This document shows positions 1 through 6,880 of a stretch of DNA of 64,000 bases, piece by piece. A program made the translations under genes and the position numbers. This DNA is from Bradyrhizobium iriomotense (lineage in GTDB: Bacteria > Pseudomonadota > Alphaproteobacteria > Rhizobiales > Xanthobacteraceae): the NCBI RefSeq assembly GCF_018129405.1, contig NZ_JAFCLP010000009.1, forward strand, positions 124,001-188,000, written 5' to 3'. A model generated the notes under the pieces. That model was given only the letters and a program-made list of their open reading frames with translations. It made no database searches and had not been told where the DNA came from. Within the stretch, counting starts at the first letter, position 1; every line of letters starts with the position of its first letter.

Positions 1-105
1 CACCGCGCCCTGGTAGACCAGGAACGAAAGGACGTTGTTCGGCACGAGCCCGTCATCCTCGAAAACGATGGCGAGCGGCTCGGCCTTGTCGCGAACTACG
101 GACAT
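1..105 (-). CDS. Partial hypothetical protein, N-terminal 35 residues
   Basis: The reading frame starts at an ATG at 105 and runs off the left edge, so only the N-terminus is visible. It begins MSVVRDKAEPLAIVFEDDG and shows no recognisable motif or signal peptide. A GGAG ribosome site lies about 10 bases upstream of the ATG, which supports the start. The family cannot be named from this fragment. It is divergent from the small gene at 253. Confidence 0.6.
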   Translation of the reverse strand, partial: MSVVRDKAEPLAIVFEDDGLVPNNVLSFLVYQGAV

Positions 106-252
106 GGCGGGGCTCCGAGTAGCGATAGATCAGGAATCAAGACCGCGCAGGTCGCTTGGTTCCTGACGCCAGTCCATACCCCGGCTTGACGGAGATCAAG
201 GCGCAGGCGGCCATTGGCGGGCACGCAAGTCAAAGCGAAGAGAGGGAACGCC

Positions 253-468
253 ATGTACGCATCCGAGGTTGCGCAGCGTCATTTCTCGGCGGCCGTCGAT
301 GAGGCGGAGACGGCCGGCCTCGGGCACGAAGTCGTTTGCCGCGCCTTGCTCAGTCTCGTGATTTCGAAATATCTGGAGACGAGGTCCGTCGCCGACATCC
401 AGGCGGAGCTGCGCTTCGTCGCCGAGAACTGCGATCCCGACACGGACTTCATGTTCATGCGTCCGTGA
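253..468 (+). CDS. Small conserved-type hypothetical protein, 71 aa
   Basis: Protein of 71 residues starting MYASEVAQRH. The ATG at 253 follows a GAGAGGG ribosome site at good spacing; an upstream ATG at 214 lacks one. The sequence looks largely helical and soluble, with no signal peptide or membrane segment. A strong rho-independent terminator follows the stop within a few bases, which supports an independent transcript. I do not recognise the family. Confidence 0.65.
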   Translation: MYASEVAQRHFSAAVDEAETAGLGHEVVCRALLSLVISKYLETRSVADIQAELRFVAENCDPDTDFMFMRP

Positions 469-472
469 CGGA

Positions 473-500
473 GCCGGCGGGGTCATCCGCCGGCGTTTTT
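473..500 (+). terminator. Rho-independent terminator between the 71-aa gene and carA
   Basis: Perfect 8-bp stem GCCGGCGG/CCGCCGGC around a 6-base loop, followed by TTTTT. It ends the small gene at 253. The convergent carA stop lies just beyond at 505, so the hairpin may act on both transcripts. Confidence 0.75.
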
Positions 501-504
501 GGCC

Positions 505-1695
505 TTACGCGCTCTTCTTCTGCCGCATCAGATCGGCGAAGCGCTGGAACAGATAATGCGAGTCGCGCGGGCCGGGCGAAGCCTCGGGGTGGTACTGCAC
601 CGAGAACACCGGCTTGCCGTCGAGCTGGATGCCGCAATTGGAGCCGTCGAACAGCGAGATGTGGGTCTGCGTCGCGCCCTTCGGCAACGTCTTCTCGTCC
701 ACGGCGAAACCGTGATTCATCGAGGTGATCTCGACCTTGCCTGTGGTCTCGTCCTTCACCGGGTGATTGGCGCCGTGATGGCCCTGATGCATCTTCTTGG
801 TCTTGGCGCCGACGGCGAGGCCGAGCATCTGGTGGCCGAGGCAAATCCCGAAGGTCGGCGTGCCCGACTTGATGACGTCCTGGATGACAGGCACCGCGTA
901 CTTGCCGGTCGCGGCCGGATCACCCGGACCGTTGGACAGGAACACACCATCCGGCTTCATCGCCAGGATGTCTTCGGACGAGGTCGTCGCCGGCACCACC
1001 GTCACCTTGCAGCCGACGCCGGCGAGCAGGCGCAAAATGTTGCGCTTGATGCCGTAGTCGATGGCGACGACGTTGAACTCAGGCTTGTCCTGACGGCCAA
1101 AACCCTTGTCCCACAGCCACGGCGTCTCGTCCCAGGTGAAGCGCTGGCCGCTCGTGACCATCGGCACGAGGTCCATGCCCTCGAGGCCGGGCCATTCACG
1201 CGCTTCTTCCTTGAGACCGTGCAGGTCGAACTCGCCGGTCCTGGAATGCGCGATCACGGCATTGGGCATGCCCTTGCTGCGGATCAGCGCGGTCAGGGCG
1301 CGGGTGTCGATGCCGGAGAGGCCAATGATGCCGCGTGCCTTCAACCATTGGTCGAGGTGCTTGGTGGCGCGGTAGTTCGAGGGATCGGTAATCGCGGTGC
1401 GCAGGATCACGCCGCGCGCGCCCGGCGTCGCGGCCATGTTCACCGTTTCGATGTCTTCCTCGTTGGTACCGACATTGCCGATATGCGGGAAGGTGAAGGT
1501 GATGAGCTGGCCGGCATAGGAGGGATCGGTCAGAATCTCCTCATAGCCGGTCATCGCGGTGTTGAAGCATACTTCGCCGACGGCATGGCCTTCGGCACCG
1601 AGACCGAAGCCTTCGAGCACCGTGCCATCGGCAAGCACGAGGAGCGCGGTCGGTTTGTGGTCCGGCCAAGCGGGATCGTTGTCATGTTGTGTCAT
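505..1695 (-). CDS. carA: Carbamoyl-phosphate synthase small (glutaminase) subunit
   Basis: CarA hydrolyses glutamine and passes ammonia to CarB to make carbamoyl phosphate for pyrimidine and arginine synthesis in the cytoplasm. The protein has 396 residues, a normal CarA length. The N-terminal half (about 18-150) is the CPSase small-chain domain. The C-terminal half (about 207-390) is a class I glutaminase with nucleophile Cys285 in FGICLGHQ and the His369/Glu371 pair in QYHPEASPGP. CarB is not in the window. The gene is divergent from the YqeY-type gene at 1924, leaving about 230 bases for both promoters. Confidence 0.97.
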   Translation of the reverse strand: MTQHDNDPAWPDHKPTALLVLADGTVLEGFGLGAEGHAVGEVCFNTAMTGYEEILTDPSYAGQLITFTFPHIGNVGTNEEDIETVNMAATPGARGVILRTAITDPSNYRATKHLDQWLKARGIIGLSGIDTRALTALIRSKGMPNAVIAHSRTGEFDLHGLKEEAREWPGLEGMDLVPMVTSGQRFTWDETPWLWDKGFGRQDKPEFNVVAIDYGIKRNILRLLAGVGCKVTVVPATTSSEDILAMKPDGVFLSNGPGDPAATGKYAVPVIQDVIKSGTPTFGICLGHQMLGLAVGAKTKKMHQGHHGANHPVKDETTGKVEITSMNHGFAVDEKTLPKGATQTHISLFDGSNCGIQLDGKPVFSVQYHPEASPGPRDSHYLFQRFADLMRQKKSA

Positions 1696-1923
1696 GAGCC
1701 CGCTTCATAAGCCCCCCGCAAGCGCCCGTCAAAGCGGGAGGGGGCCGATTCACATGCGTTTTTGCATATTTGACGGGCGGCTACAGGCACTTGGGCCGGA
1801 ACTGGCAATTTTGAGCCATTTCGGCGGCCGATGGGGAAACAATGCACCGGCAAACCGGTCCAGTCTGGCCTCTGGCCCGCGAACGGCTTAGATCAGGCGC
1901 GACAGATTGAGAGGACCCCGGCC

Positions 1924-2379
1924 ATGCTGCGCGACGACATCAACAATGCGGTCAAGGAGGCCATGAAGGCCAAGGACGAGCGCAAGCTGTCCACGCTGCG
2001 CATGGTCAACTCGACCATCAAGAACGCCGACATCGACGCGCGCGGGCAGGGCAAGCCGCCGCTGTCGGACGCCGACCTGCTCGGGGTGCTGCAGAAGATG
2101 ATCAAGCAGCGCCAGGAAGCGGTCGAGCTCTACGACAAGGGCGGCCGCGCCGAGCTCGCCAAGCAGGAGCGCGAGGAGATCGCGGTGATCTCGGCGTATC
2201 TGCCGAAGCAGATGTCCGAGGACGAGGTGAAGAAGGCGATCGCGGATGCGATCGGCGAAACCGGTGCTGCCGGCATGAAGGACATGGGCAAGGTGATCGC
2301 CGTGCTGCGGGCGAAGTATGCCGGCCAGATGGATTTCGGCAAGGCCAGCGGCCTGGTGAAGGCGGCGCTGTCGGGCTAA
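1924..2379 (+). CDS. GatB/YqeY domain-containing protein
   Basis: Protein of 151 residues of the YqeY family, related to the C-terminal tRNA-binding domain of GatB; its cellular role is not well established. It begins MLRDDINNAVKEAMKAKDE and is all-helical and charged, with family-like stretches LSTLRMVNSTIKNADIDAR and EIAVISAYLPKQMSEDE. The ATG at 1924 follows GAGAGGACC and fits the family start; the frame is open further upstream to an ATG at 1831, but that extension looks non-coding. In many alphaproteobacteria this gene sits divergent from carA, as here. Confidence 0.9.
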   Translation: MLRDDINNAVKEAMKAKDERKLSTLRMVNSTIKNADIDARGQGKPPLSDADLLGVLQKMIKQRQEAVELYDKGGRAELAKQEREEIAVISAYLPKQMSEDEVKKAIADAIGETGAAGMKDMGKVIAVLRAKYAGQMDFGKASGLVKAALSG

Positions 2380-2388
2380 GCCGTCTTG

Positions 2389-2557
2389 CCCTCCCCTGGA
2401 GGGGACCTGGAGGAGGAGGGTCGATCGCGCGCAGCGGGAGCGGGGTGGGGTGATCTCTCCACTCGGGCAGCGCTTCCGTGGAGAGACTGTCACCCCACCT
2501 CGGTCCGCATCGCGCTTCGCTCTATGCGAACCGATCCCTCCCCTCCAGGGGAGAAGG
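2389..2557. repeat. Dispersed long nested inverted repeat (CCCTCCCCT type)
   Basis: The ends are mutually complementary (CCCTCCCCTGGAGGGG on the left, CCCTCCCCTCCAGGGGAG on the right). A second inverted pair lies inside, TGGGGTGATCTCTCCAC against GTGGAGAGACTGTCACCCCA. The whole intergenic stretch can fold as one long hairpin. The layout is typical of bradyrhizobial intergenic palindromes. It lies downstream of the YqeY gene and may also act in 3' end formation. Confidence 0.6.
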
Positions 2558-2601
2558 GGCACCTTTAATGCGGCATCGGTTCGGTCTACTCTCTCCGTAA
2601 G

Positions 2602-2632
2602 AAAATTGGGGAGGCACAAAATTGGGGAGGCA
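2602..2632 (+). promoter_or_regulatory. Tandemly duplicated ribosome-binding site
   Basis: A 16-base unit, AAAATTGGGGAGGCAC, is present twice head to tail with only the last base differing, giving two GGGGAGG Shine-Dalgarno cores at 2608-2614 and 2624-2630. The second core is one base from the first ATG (2632) and four bases from the next in-frame ATG (2635), so it may serve the second Met. Confidence 0.6.
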
Positions 2633-3774
2633 TGATGACCGGCGCCATCAAACCGTTCCGCATCGTCATCAGCGACGACATCCTTTCCGATCTCAAATCG
2701 CGCCTCGCGCGCACGCGCTGGCCGGAAGCGGAGCTGGTCGACGACTGGAGCCAGGGCGTTCCGCTGAGATGGATCCAGGAAATTTGCACCTACTGGGCCA
2801 ATGACTACGACTGGCGCGCGCGTGAGGCAAAGCTCAATCGCTTCGACCAGTTCACCACCGAGATCGACGGGCTCGACATCCACTTCATCCATGTGCGTTC
2901 GAGAGAAGTAAACGCGCTGCCGCTGATCATCACCCATGGCTGGCCCGGCTCGATCGTCGAATTCCACAAGGTGATCGCGCCGCTCACCGATCCTGCCGCG
3001 CATGGCGGCAATCCTGCCGATGCCTTTCACGTGATCTGTCCGTCGCTGCCGGGCTTTGGCTTCTCCGGCAAGCCGAAATCCACCGGCTGGGGCGTCGACC
3101 GTATCGCCGCGACCTGGGCCAAGCTGATGGACGTGCTCGGCTATGCCCGCTACGGCGCGCAGGGCGGCGACTGGGGCTCGGCGGTGACGACCTCGCTTGG
3201 CGCGCAGGACGCCGAGCATTGCGCCGGCATCCACATCACGCTCGCCTTCAACGCGGCGCCGAAAGTCGAGGGCGAGCCGACGGCGGAGGAGAAGCGCGCG
3301 CTCGCCGGCCTCAAGCACTATGTCGATCTCGACTCCGGCTACTCGAAGCAGCAGTCGACGCGGCCGCAGACGCTCGGCTATGGCCTGACGGATTCGCCGA
3401 GCGGGCAGGCGGCCTGGATCCTCGAAAAATTCTGGGCCTGGACCGATTGCAACGGCCACCCCGAAAACATTTTTACCAAGGACGAACTGCTCGACAACGT
3501 CATGCTCTATTGGGCGACGGAGACGGCGACCTCGTCGGCGCGGCTCTATTGGGAGAGCTTTGGCAAGCGCCGCACGACGCCGGTCGTCAAGGTGCCGACG
3601 GGCGTTGCCGTGTTCCCCAAGGAGATCATCACCCCGGTGCGGCGCTGGATGGAGCCGAACTTCCACGACATCACGTACTGGAGCGAGATGGAGAGGGGCG
3701 GCCATTTCGCCGCCTTCGAGCAGCCGGAGCTGTTCGTGCGCGATGTCCGCAAGTTCTTCGCGGCGGTGCGGTGA
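2632..3774 (+). CDS. Epoxide hydrolase, alpha/beta-hydrolase fold
   Basis: Epoxide hydrolase of 380 residues that should open epoxides to diols. An epoxide hydrolase N-terminal domain (about 6-115) precedes the alpha/beta-hydrolase core. Visible motifs are HGWPGS at 102-107 (oxyanion hole), nucleophile Asp180 in GGDWGS, and a C-terminal catalytic His358 in GGHFAAFEQ. No signal peptide is seen, so it is cytosolic. The first of two adjacent ATGs was taken. The gene stands alone between two palindromic repeats. Natural substrate unknown. Confidence 0.9.
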   Translation: MMTGAIKPFRIVISDDILSDLKSRLARTRWPEAELVDDWSQGVPLRWIQEICTYWANDYDWRAREAKLNRFDQFTTEIDGLDIHFIHVRSREVNALPLIITHGWPGSIVEFHKVIAPLTDPAAHGGNPADAFHVICPSLPGFGFSGKPKSTGWGVDRIAATWAKLMDVLGYARYGAQGGDWGSAVTTSLGAQDAEHCAGIHITLAFNAAPKVEGEPTAEEKRALAGLKHYVDLDSGYSKQQSTRPQTLGYGLTDSPSGQAAWILEKFWAWTDCNGHPENIFTKDELLDNVMLYWATETATSSARLYWESFGKRRTTPVVKVPTGVAVFPKEIITPVRRWMEPNFHDITYWSEMERGGHFAAFEQPELFVRDVRKFFAAVR

Positions 3775-3783
3775 ACCCTAATC

Positions 3784-3874
3784 GTCATGCCCGGGCTTGT
3801 CCCGGGCATCCACGGCCTTAAACTGGCTGCAAGCAAGAAGAGCGTGAATGGCCGGAACTAGTCCGGCCATGACG
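3784..3874. repeat. Dispersed palindromic element (GTCATGCCCGGGC type)
   Basis: Left part GTCATGCCCGGGCTTGTCCC is itself a hairpin (GCCCGGG/CCCGGGC). The right end GGCCGGAACTAGTCCGGCCA is a second hairpin, followed by TGACG, complementary to the left edge. A shorter relative lies at 22463. It fills the gap between the epoxide hydrolase and the ligase gene. Confidence 0.6.
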
Positions 3875-3897
3875 CCGAGACCGTGGAACGCCGAGCC

Positions 3898-5508
3898 ATG
3901 CTCACCGAAGCCAAGACCTACGACGAGCTCACCCGCAACTTCCGCTGGGACATCCCCGCGCGCTTCAACATGGCGGAGGCCTGCTGCGATCGCCATGCCG
4001 ACGGCACCGGCCGCCTCGCGCTGGTCTATGTCGACGAGAATGGCGTCGTCACGCGCACCTCTTTCGACGAGGTTGCCGACATGTCGCGCCGCTTCGCCAA
4101 TGTGCTGAAGGCGGATGGGCTCACGCGCGGGGACCGCGTCGCGGTGTTCCTGTCGCAGTCGCTGGAGCTGCCGATCGCGCATATGGCGGCGTTCCGCTCC
4201 GGGCTGATCTCGATCCCGCTGTTTGCGCTGTTTGGCGAGGACGCGCTGGAATTCCGCCTGTCGAATTCGCAAGCAAGAGCGATCATCACCGATGAGGCGG
4301 GCTGGGAGAAGCTCACGAAGATCCGCGAGCGGCTGCCCTATCTGCAGGATATCTATGTCACGAGCGGCGCCGTCCACGCCGGCGCAAAGCCGTTCTGGTC
4401 AGCGATCGAAACCGCGTCCGAGGATTTTGCAAACGTCGACACCTCGGCCGATGATCCCGCGCTGATCATCTACACCTCCGGCACGACGGGCAATCCGAAG
4501 GGCGCGTTGCATGCGCACCGCGTCGTGCTCGGCCATCTGCCGAATGTGGAGATGTGTCACAACTTCCTGCCGCGGCCCGGCGATCTCATGTGGACGCCGG
4601 CGGACTGGGCCTGGATCGGCGGCCTCGTCAATGGCCTGCTCGCGTTCTGGTATCACGGCATCCCGCTGGTCGGCCACCGCGCGCGAAAATTCGAGCCGCA
4701 GGCGGCGATGCAGATGATGGCCGATCTCGGCGTCCGCAACGTCTTCCTGCCGCCGACCGCGCTGAAGCTGATGCGGCAGGCCGGCGTGAAGCATCCCGGC
4801 GTCAGGCTGCGCAGCATCTTCACCGGCGGCGAATCCCTCGGCGGCGAATTGCTGGGATGGGTGCGCGAGACTTTCGGCATCGACGCGCATGAAGTGTTCG
4901 GCCAGACCGAATGCAACCTCGTGATCGGCAGCAACTCGAATCTCTTTCCGATCCGGCCGGGCTCGATGGGCAAGGCGACGCCGGGCTTCGACGTCCGCAT
5001 CGTCAACGACAAGGGCGAGGAATTGCCGCGCGGTCAACGCGGCATCATCGGCGTGCGCCAGCCGTGCCCGGTCACCATGCTCGAATACTGGCGCAATCCC
5101 GAGGCGACGGCGAAGAAATATGCCGGCGAATTCCTGCTCACCGGCGATCTCGGCGTGCAGGACGAGGACGGCTATTTCTGGTATGTCAGCCGCGAGGACG
5201 ACGTCATCACTACCGCCGGCTACCGCGTCGGCCCGTCCGAGATCGAGCACACGCTGATGAAACACCCCTCGGTGGCGATGGCCGCCGTGGTCGGCATCCC
5301 CGATCCGATCCGCACGGAATCGATCAAGGCCTGGATCGTGCTGCGTCCGGGCTTTACCGGCAGCGATGCGCTCGCGCGCGAGATTCAGGAGTTCGTGAAG
5401 GTGCAGCTCGCTGCGCACGAATATCCGCGCTACGTGGAGTTCGCCGAGACGCTGCCGATGACGGCGACGGGCAAGGTGCTGCGGCGCGAGCTGCGGGCGA
5501 GGGGGTAG
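3898..5508 (+). CDS. Acyl-CoA synthetase, AMP-forming (medium-chain/acetyl type)
   Basis: Member of the ANL superfamily that activates a carboxylic acid with ATP and joins it to CoA. Length 536 residues from the ATG at 3898; a GTG five codons upstream is also possible. Motifs in order: P-loop YTSGTTGNPKG near 190-200, GQTECN near 340, TGDLGVQDEDGYFWY near 420, and the C-terminal catalytic Lys motif TATGKVLRRE. Closest by eye to the ACSM/AcsA group; substrate cannot be read from sequence. The MarR gene follows after 8 bases, suggesting linked control. Confidence 0.88.
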   Translation: MLTEAKTYDELTRNFRWDIPARFNMAEACCDRHADGTGRLALVYVDENGVVTRTSFDEVADMSRRFANVLKADGLTRGDRVAVFLSQSLELPIAHMAAFRSGLISIPLFALFGEDALEFRLSNSQARAIITDEAGWEKLTKIRERLPYLQDIYVTSGAVHAGAKPFWSAIETASEDFANVDTSADDPALIIYTSGTTGNPKGALHAHRVVLGHLPNVEMCHNFLPRPGDLMWTPADWAWIGGLVNGLLAFWYHGIPLVGHRARKFEPQAAMQMMADLGVRNVFLPPTALKLMRQAGVKHPGVRLRSIFTGGESLGGELLGWVRETFGIDAHEVFGQTECNLVIGSNSNLFPIRPGSMGKATPGFDVRIVNDKGEELPRGQRGIIGVRQPCPVTMLEYWRNPEATAKKYAGEFLLTGDLGVQDEDGYFWYVSREDDVITTAGYRVGPSEIEHTLMKHPSVAMAAVVGIPDPIRTESIKAWIVLRPGFTGSDALAREIQEFVKVQLAAHEYPRYVEFAETLPMTATGKVLRRELRARG

Positions 5509-5516
5509 GTTTTTCA

Positions 5517-5984
5517 ATGCCGAAGACGTCTCAGGCCGCGGGGCTTCACCGCGCCTCGCTGGCGAAGCTGCACGATCTCGATGCGGCGCTGGAACTCATG
5601 TATTACGGCTGGCGCGGGATGACGCTGGAGGCCGACGACTATCTCGCCAGGCAGGGGTTGTCGCGCCCGCATCACCGCATCCTCTACGTCGTGGCGCGCC
5701 AGCCCGATATCGCGATCGGCGCGCTGATCGAGGTCCTCGGCATTTCCAAGCAGGCTCTGAACCGGCCGCTCAACCTGCTCTTGGAGCGCAAGCTGCTGAC
5801 GTCGACGCGCGCGCCCGAGCAGCATCGCTCGAAGCTGCTGCGCCTGACGGCCGCGGGGCAACGCATCGAGCAAAGGGCGTCGGACCACGAGCGCAAGGTC
5901 ATGCGCCGGGCGTTCGAGCGCGCCGGCGCCTCAGGGGCGGCGGCCTGGATGGCCGTCATGGAGGCGATCGCCGACAACAACTGA
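5517..5984 (+). CDS. MarR-family transcriptional regulator
   Basis: Protein of 155 residues with a winged-helix domain: HHRILYVVARQPDIAIG leads into the recognition region GISKQALNRPLNLLLERKLL and the wing DQH-like stretch RAPEQHRSKLLRLTAAG. MarR proteins usually bind palindromic operators and release on binding a small ligand. It lies 8 bases after the acyl-CoA synthetase and probably senses an aromatic or fatty acid or CoA thioester handled by that enzyme (inference from position). Confidence 0.85.
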   Translation: MPKTSQAAGLHRASLAKLHDLDAALELMYYGWRGMTLEADDYLARQGLSRPHHRILYVVARQPDIAIGALIEVLGISKQALNRPLNLLLERKLLTSTRAPEQHRSKLLRLTAAGQRIEQRASDHERKVMRRAFERAGASGAAAWMAVMEAIADNN

Positions 5985-6064
5985 CGGCTTCTCAAGTCAA
6001 TATGGTTGACATGAGGGTGCGGCTTTGCCACTTTCCGGCCAACGGGCCAGGGAGGGGCTCCGCC

Positions 6065-6433
6065 ATGAGCGCAGGGAAGATGAATCGCGCCGCGGCCGAA
6101 CGTTTCGTTGCGGCATGGTGCGCGAGCTGGTGCAAGGTCGACATCGACGCGGTCGTCGCGCATTTCGCCGACGACGCGCAGATGCGCAGCCCTCTCGCGC
6201 TCGAACTGACAGGCTTCCCCGTTGTCACCGGAGCGGAGAACATCCGCACCTATTGGCGGCAAGCCTATGGCCACATCGAAAGCGCCGATTTGAAGATCCT
6301 GGGCTGGAGCTGGGACGAGACGATCGCGCGGCTGACGGTGTGGTGGCAATTGGGCGGCACGCGCGCCAGCGAATTCATGGACTTCGACGATGCGGGCCGT
6401 GTGATCCGCAGCGAAGCCTTTTACGGAAAATAG
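6065..6433 (+). CDS. SnoaL/NTF2-like protein
   Basis: Protein of 122 residues with the NTF2-like cone fold signature: AERFVAAWCASWCKVDIDA, then FADDAQMRSP, TGAENIRTYWRQAY and a final beta-rich half ending FDDAGRVIRSEAFYGK. The ATG at 6065 follows a strong AGGGAGGGG ribosome site. The membrane protein gene starts 2 bases after its stop, so the two are likely co-translated. Function is not inferable; the fold covers isomerases, cyclases and binding proteins. Confidence 0.8.
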   Translation: MSAGKMNRAAAERFVAAWCASWCKVDIDAVVAHFADDAQMRSPLALELTGFPVVTGAENIRTYWRQAYGHIESADLKILGWSWDETIARLTVWWQLGGTRASEFMDFDDAGRVIRSEAFYGK

Positions 6434-6435
6434 CC

Positions 6436-6879
6436 ATGCGTCTTTCGGATATCGTTCTGCTCCTCAACACGCTCTGGTTCGTCGGCGCGTTCATCCAGTT
6501 CAGCATCGCGCAAACCAACACGCTCAAGATATTGCTGCCGCGGGAAGAGCGCAGCAATCCGATCGCGCCGACCCTGGCGGCCAGCGTCGCGTTCCTCGGC
6601 GGGATGAACCTGCCGATCGGACTGTTGTCGTTCTATCTTCTGGCCGCCCGTCCACTCTTCTTTCAGCCGGTCCAGGCGCAGCTCGTGCTGTTCCTGTTCT
6701 TCGCTGCCTGCCACTTCAGCCAGTTCGTCTATAACCTCCCGGTCCTGATGCGCGGCGGACGCGTCGGGGTGGCCTACTGGCCGGTGTTGAAGGGCCCGAT
6801 GCTCCGGATCTTCGTCATCGACGCGGCGCTGTTCGCGGCCAATCTCGGTGTGGCGCTCCAGCTCGCGTTCTCGTCCTGA
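6436..6879 (+). CDS. Small four-helix integral membrane protein
   Basis: Protein of 147 residues with about four hydrophobic segments (approx. 5-25, 45-70, 78-98, 120-143). The first has a signal-anchor look, MRLSDIVLLLNTLWFVGAF. It follows the SnoaL-like gene by 2 bases, so the pair form a small operon. I do not recognise a named family. Its stop lies 1 base from the stop of the convergent histidine kinase gene. Confidence 0.75.
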   Translation: MRLSDIVLLLNTLWFVGAFIQFSIAQTNTLKILLPREERSNPIAPTLAASVAFLGGMNLPIGLLSFYLLAARPLFFQPVQAQLVLFLFFAACHFSQFVYNLPVLMRGGRVGVAYWPVLKGPMLRIFVIDAALFAANLGVALQLAFSS

Positions 6880-6880
6880 T

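Noticed and set aside
499-1710. Long open frame on the plus strand opposite carA
   Set aside because: It is the antisense shadow of carA in GC-rich DNA; the minus-strand frame has clear CarA motifs and the plus frame none.
1888-3705. Long minus-strand frame across the YqeY and epoxide hydrolase genes
   Set aside because: Runs through two real plus-strand genes and a palindromic repeat; composition is Arg/Asp/His-rich as expected for antisense reading.
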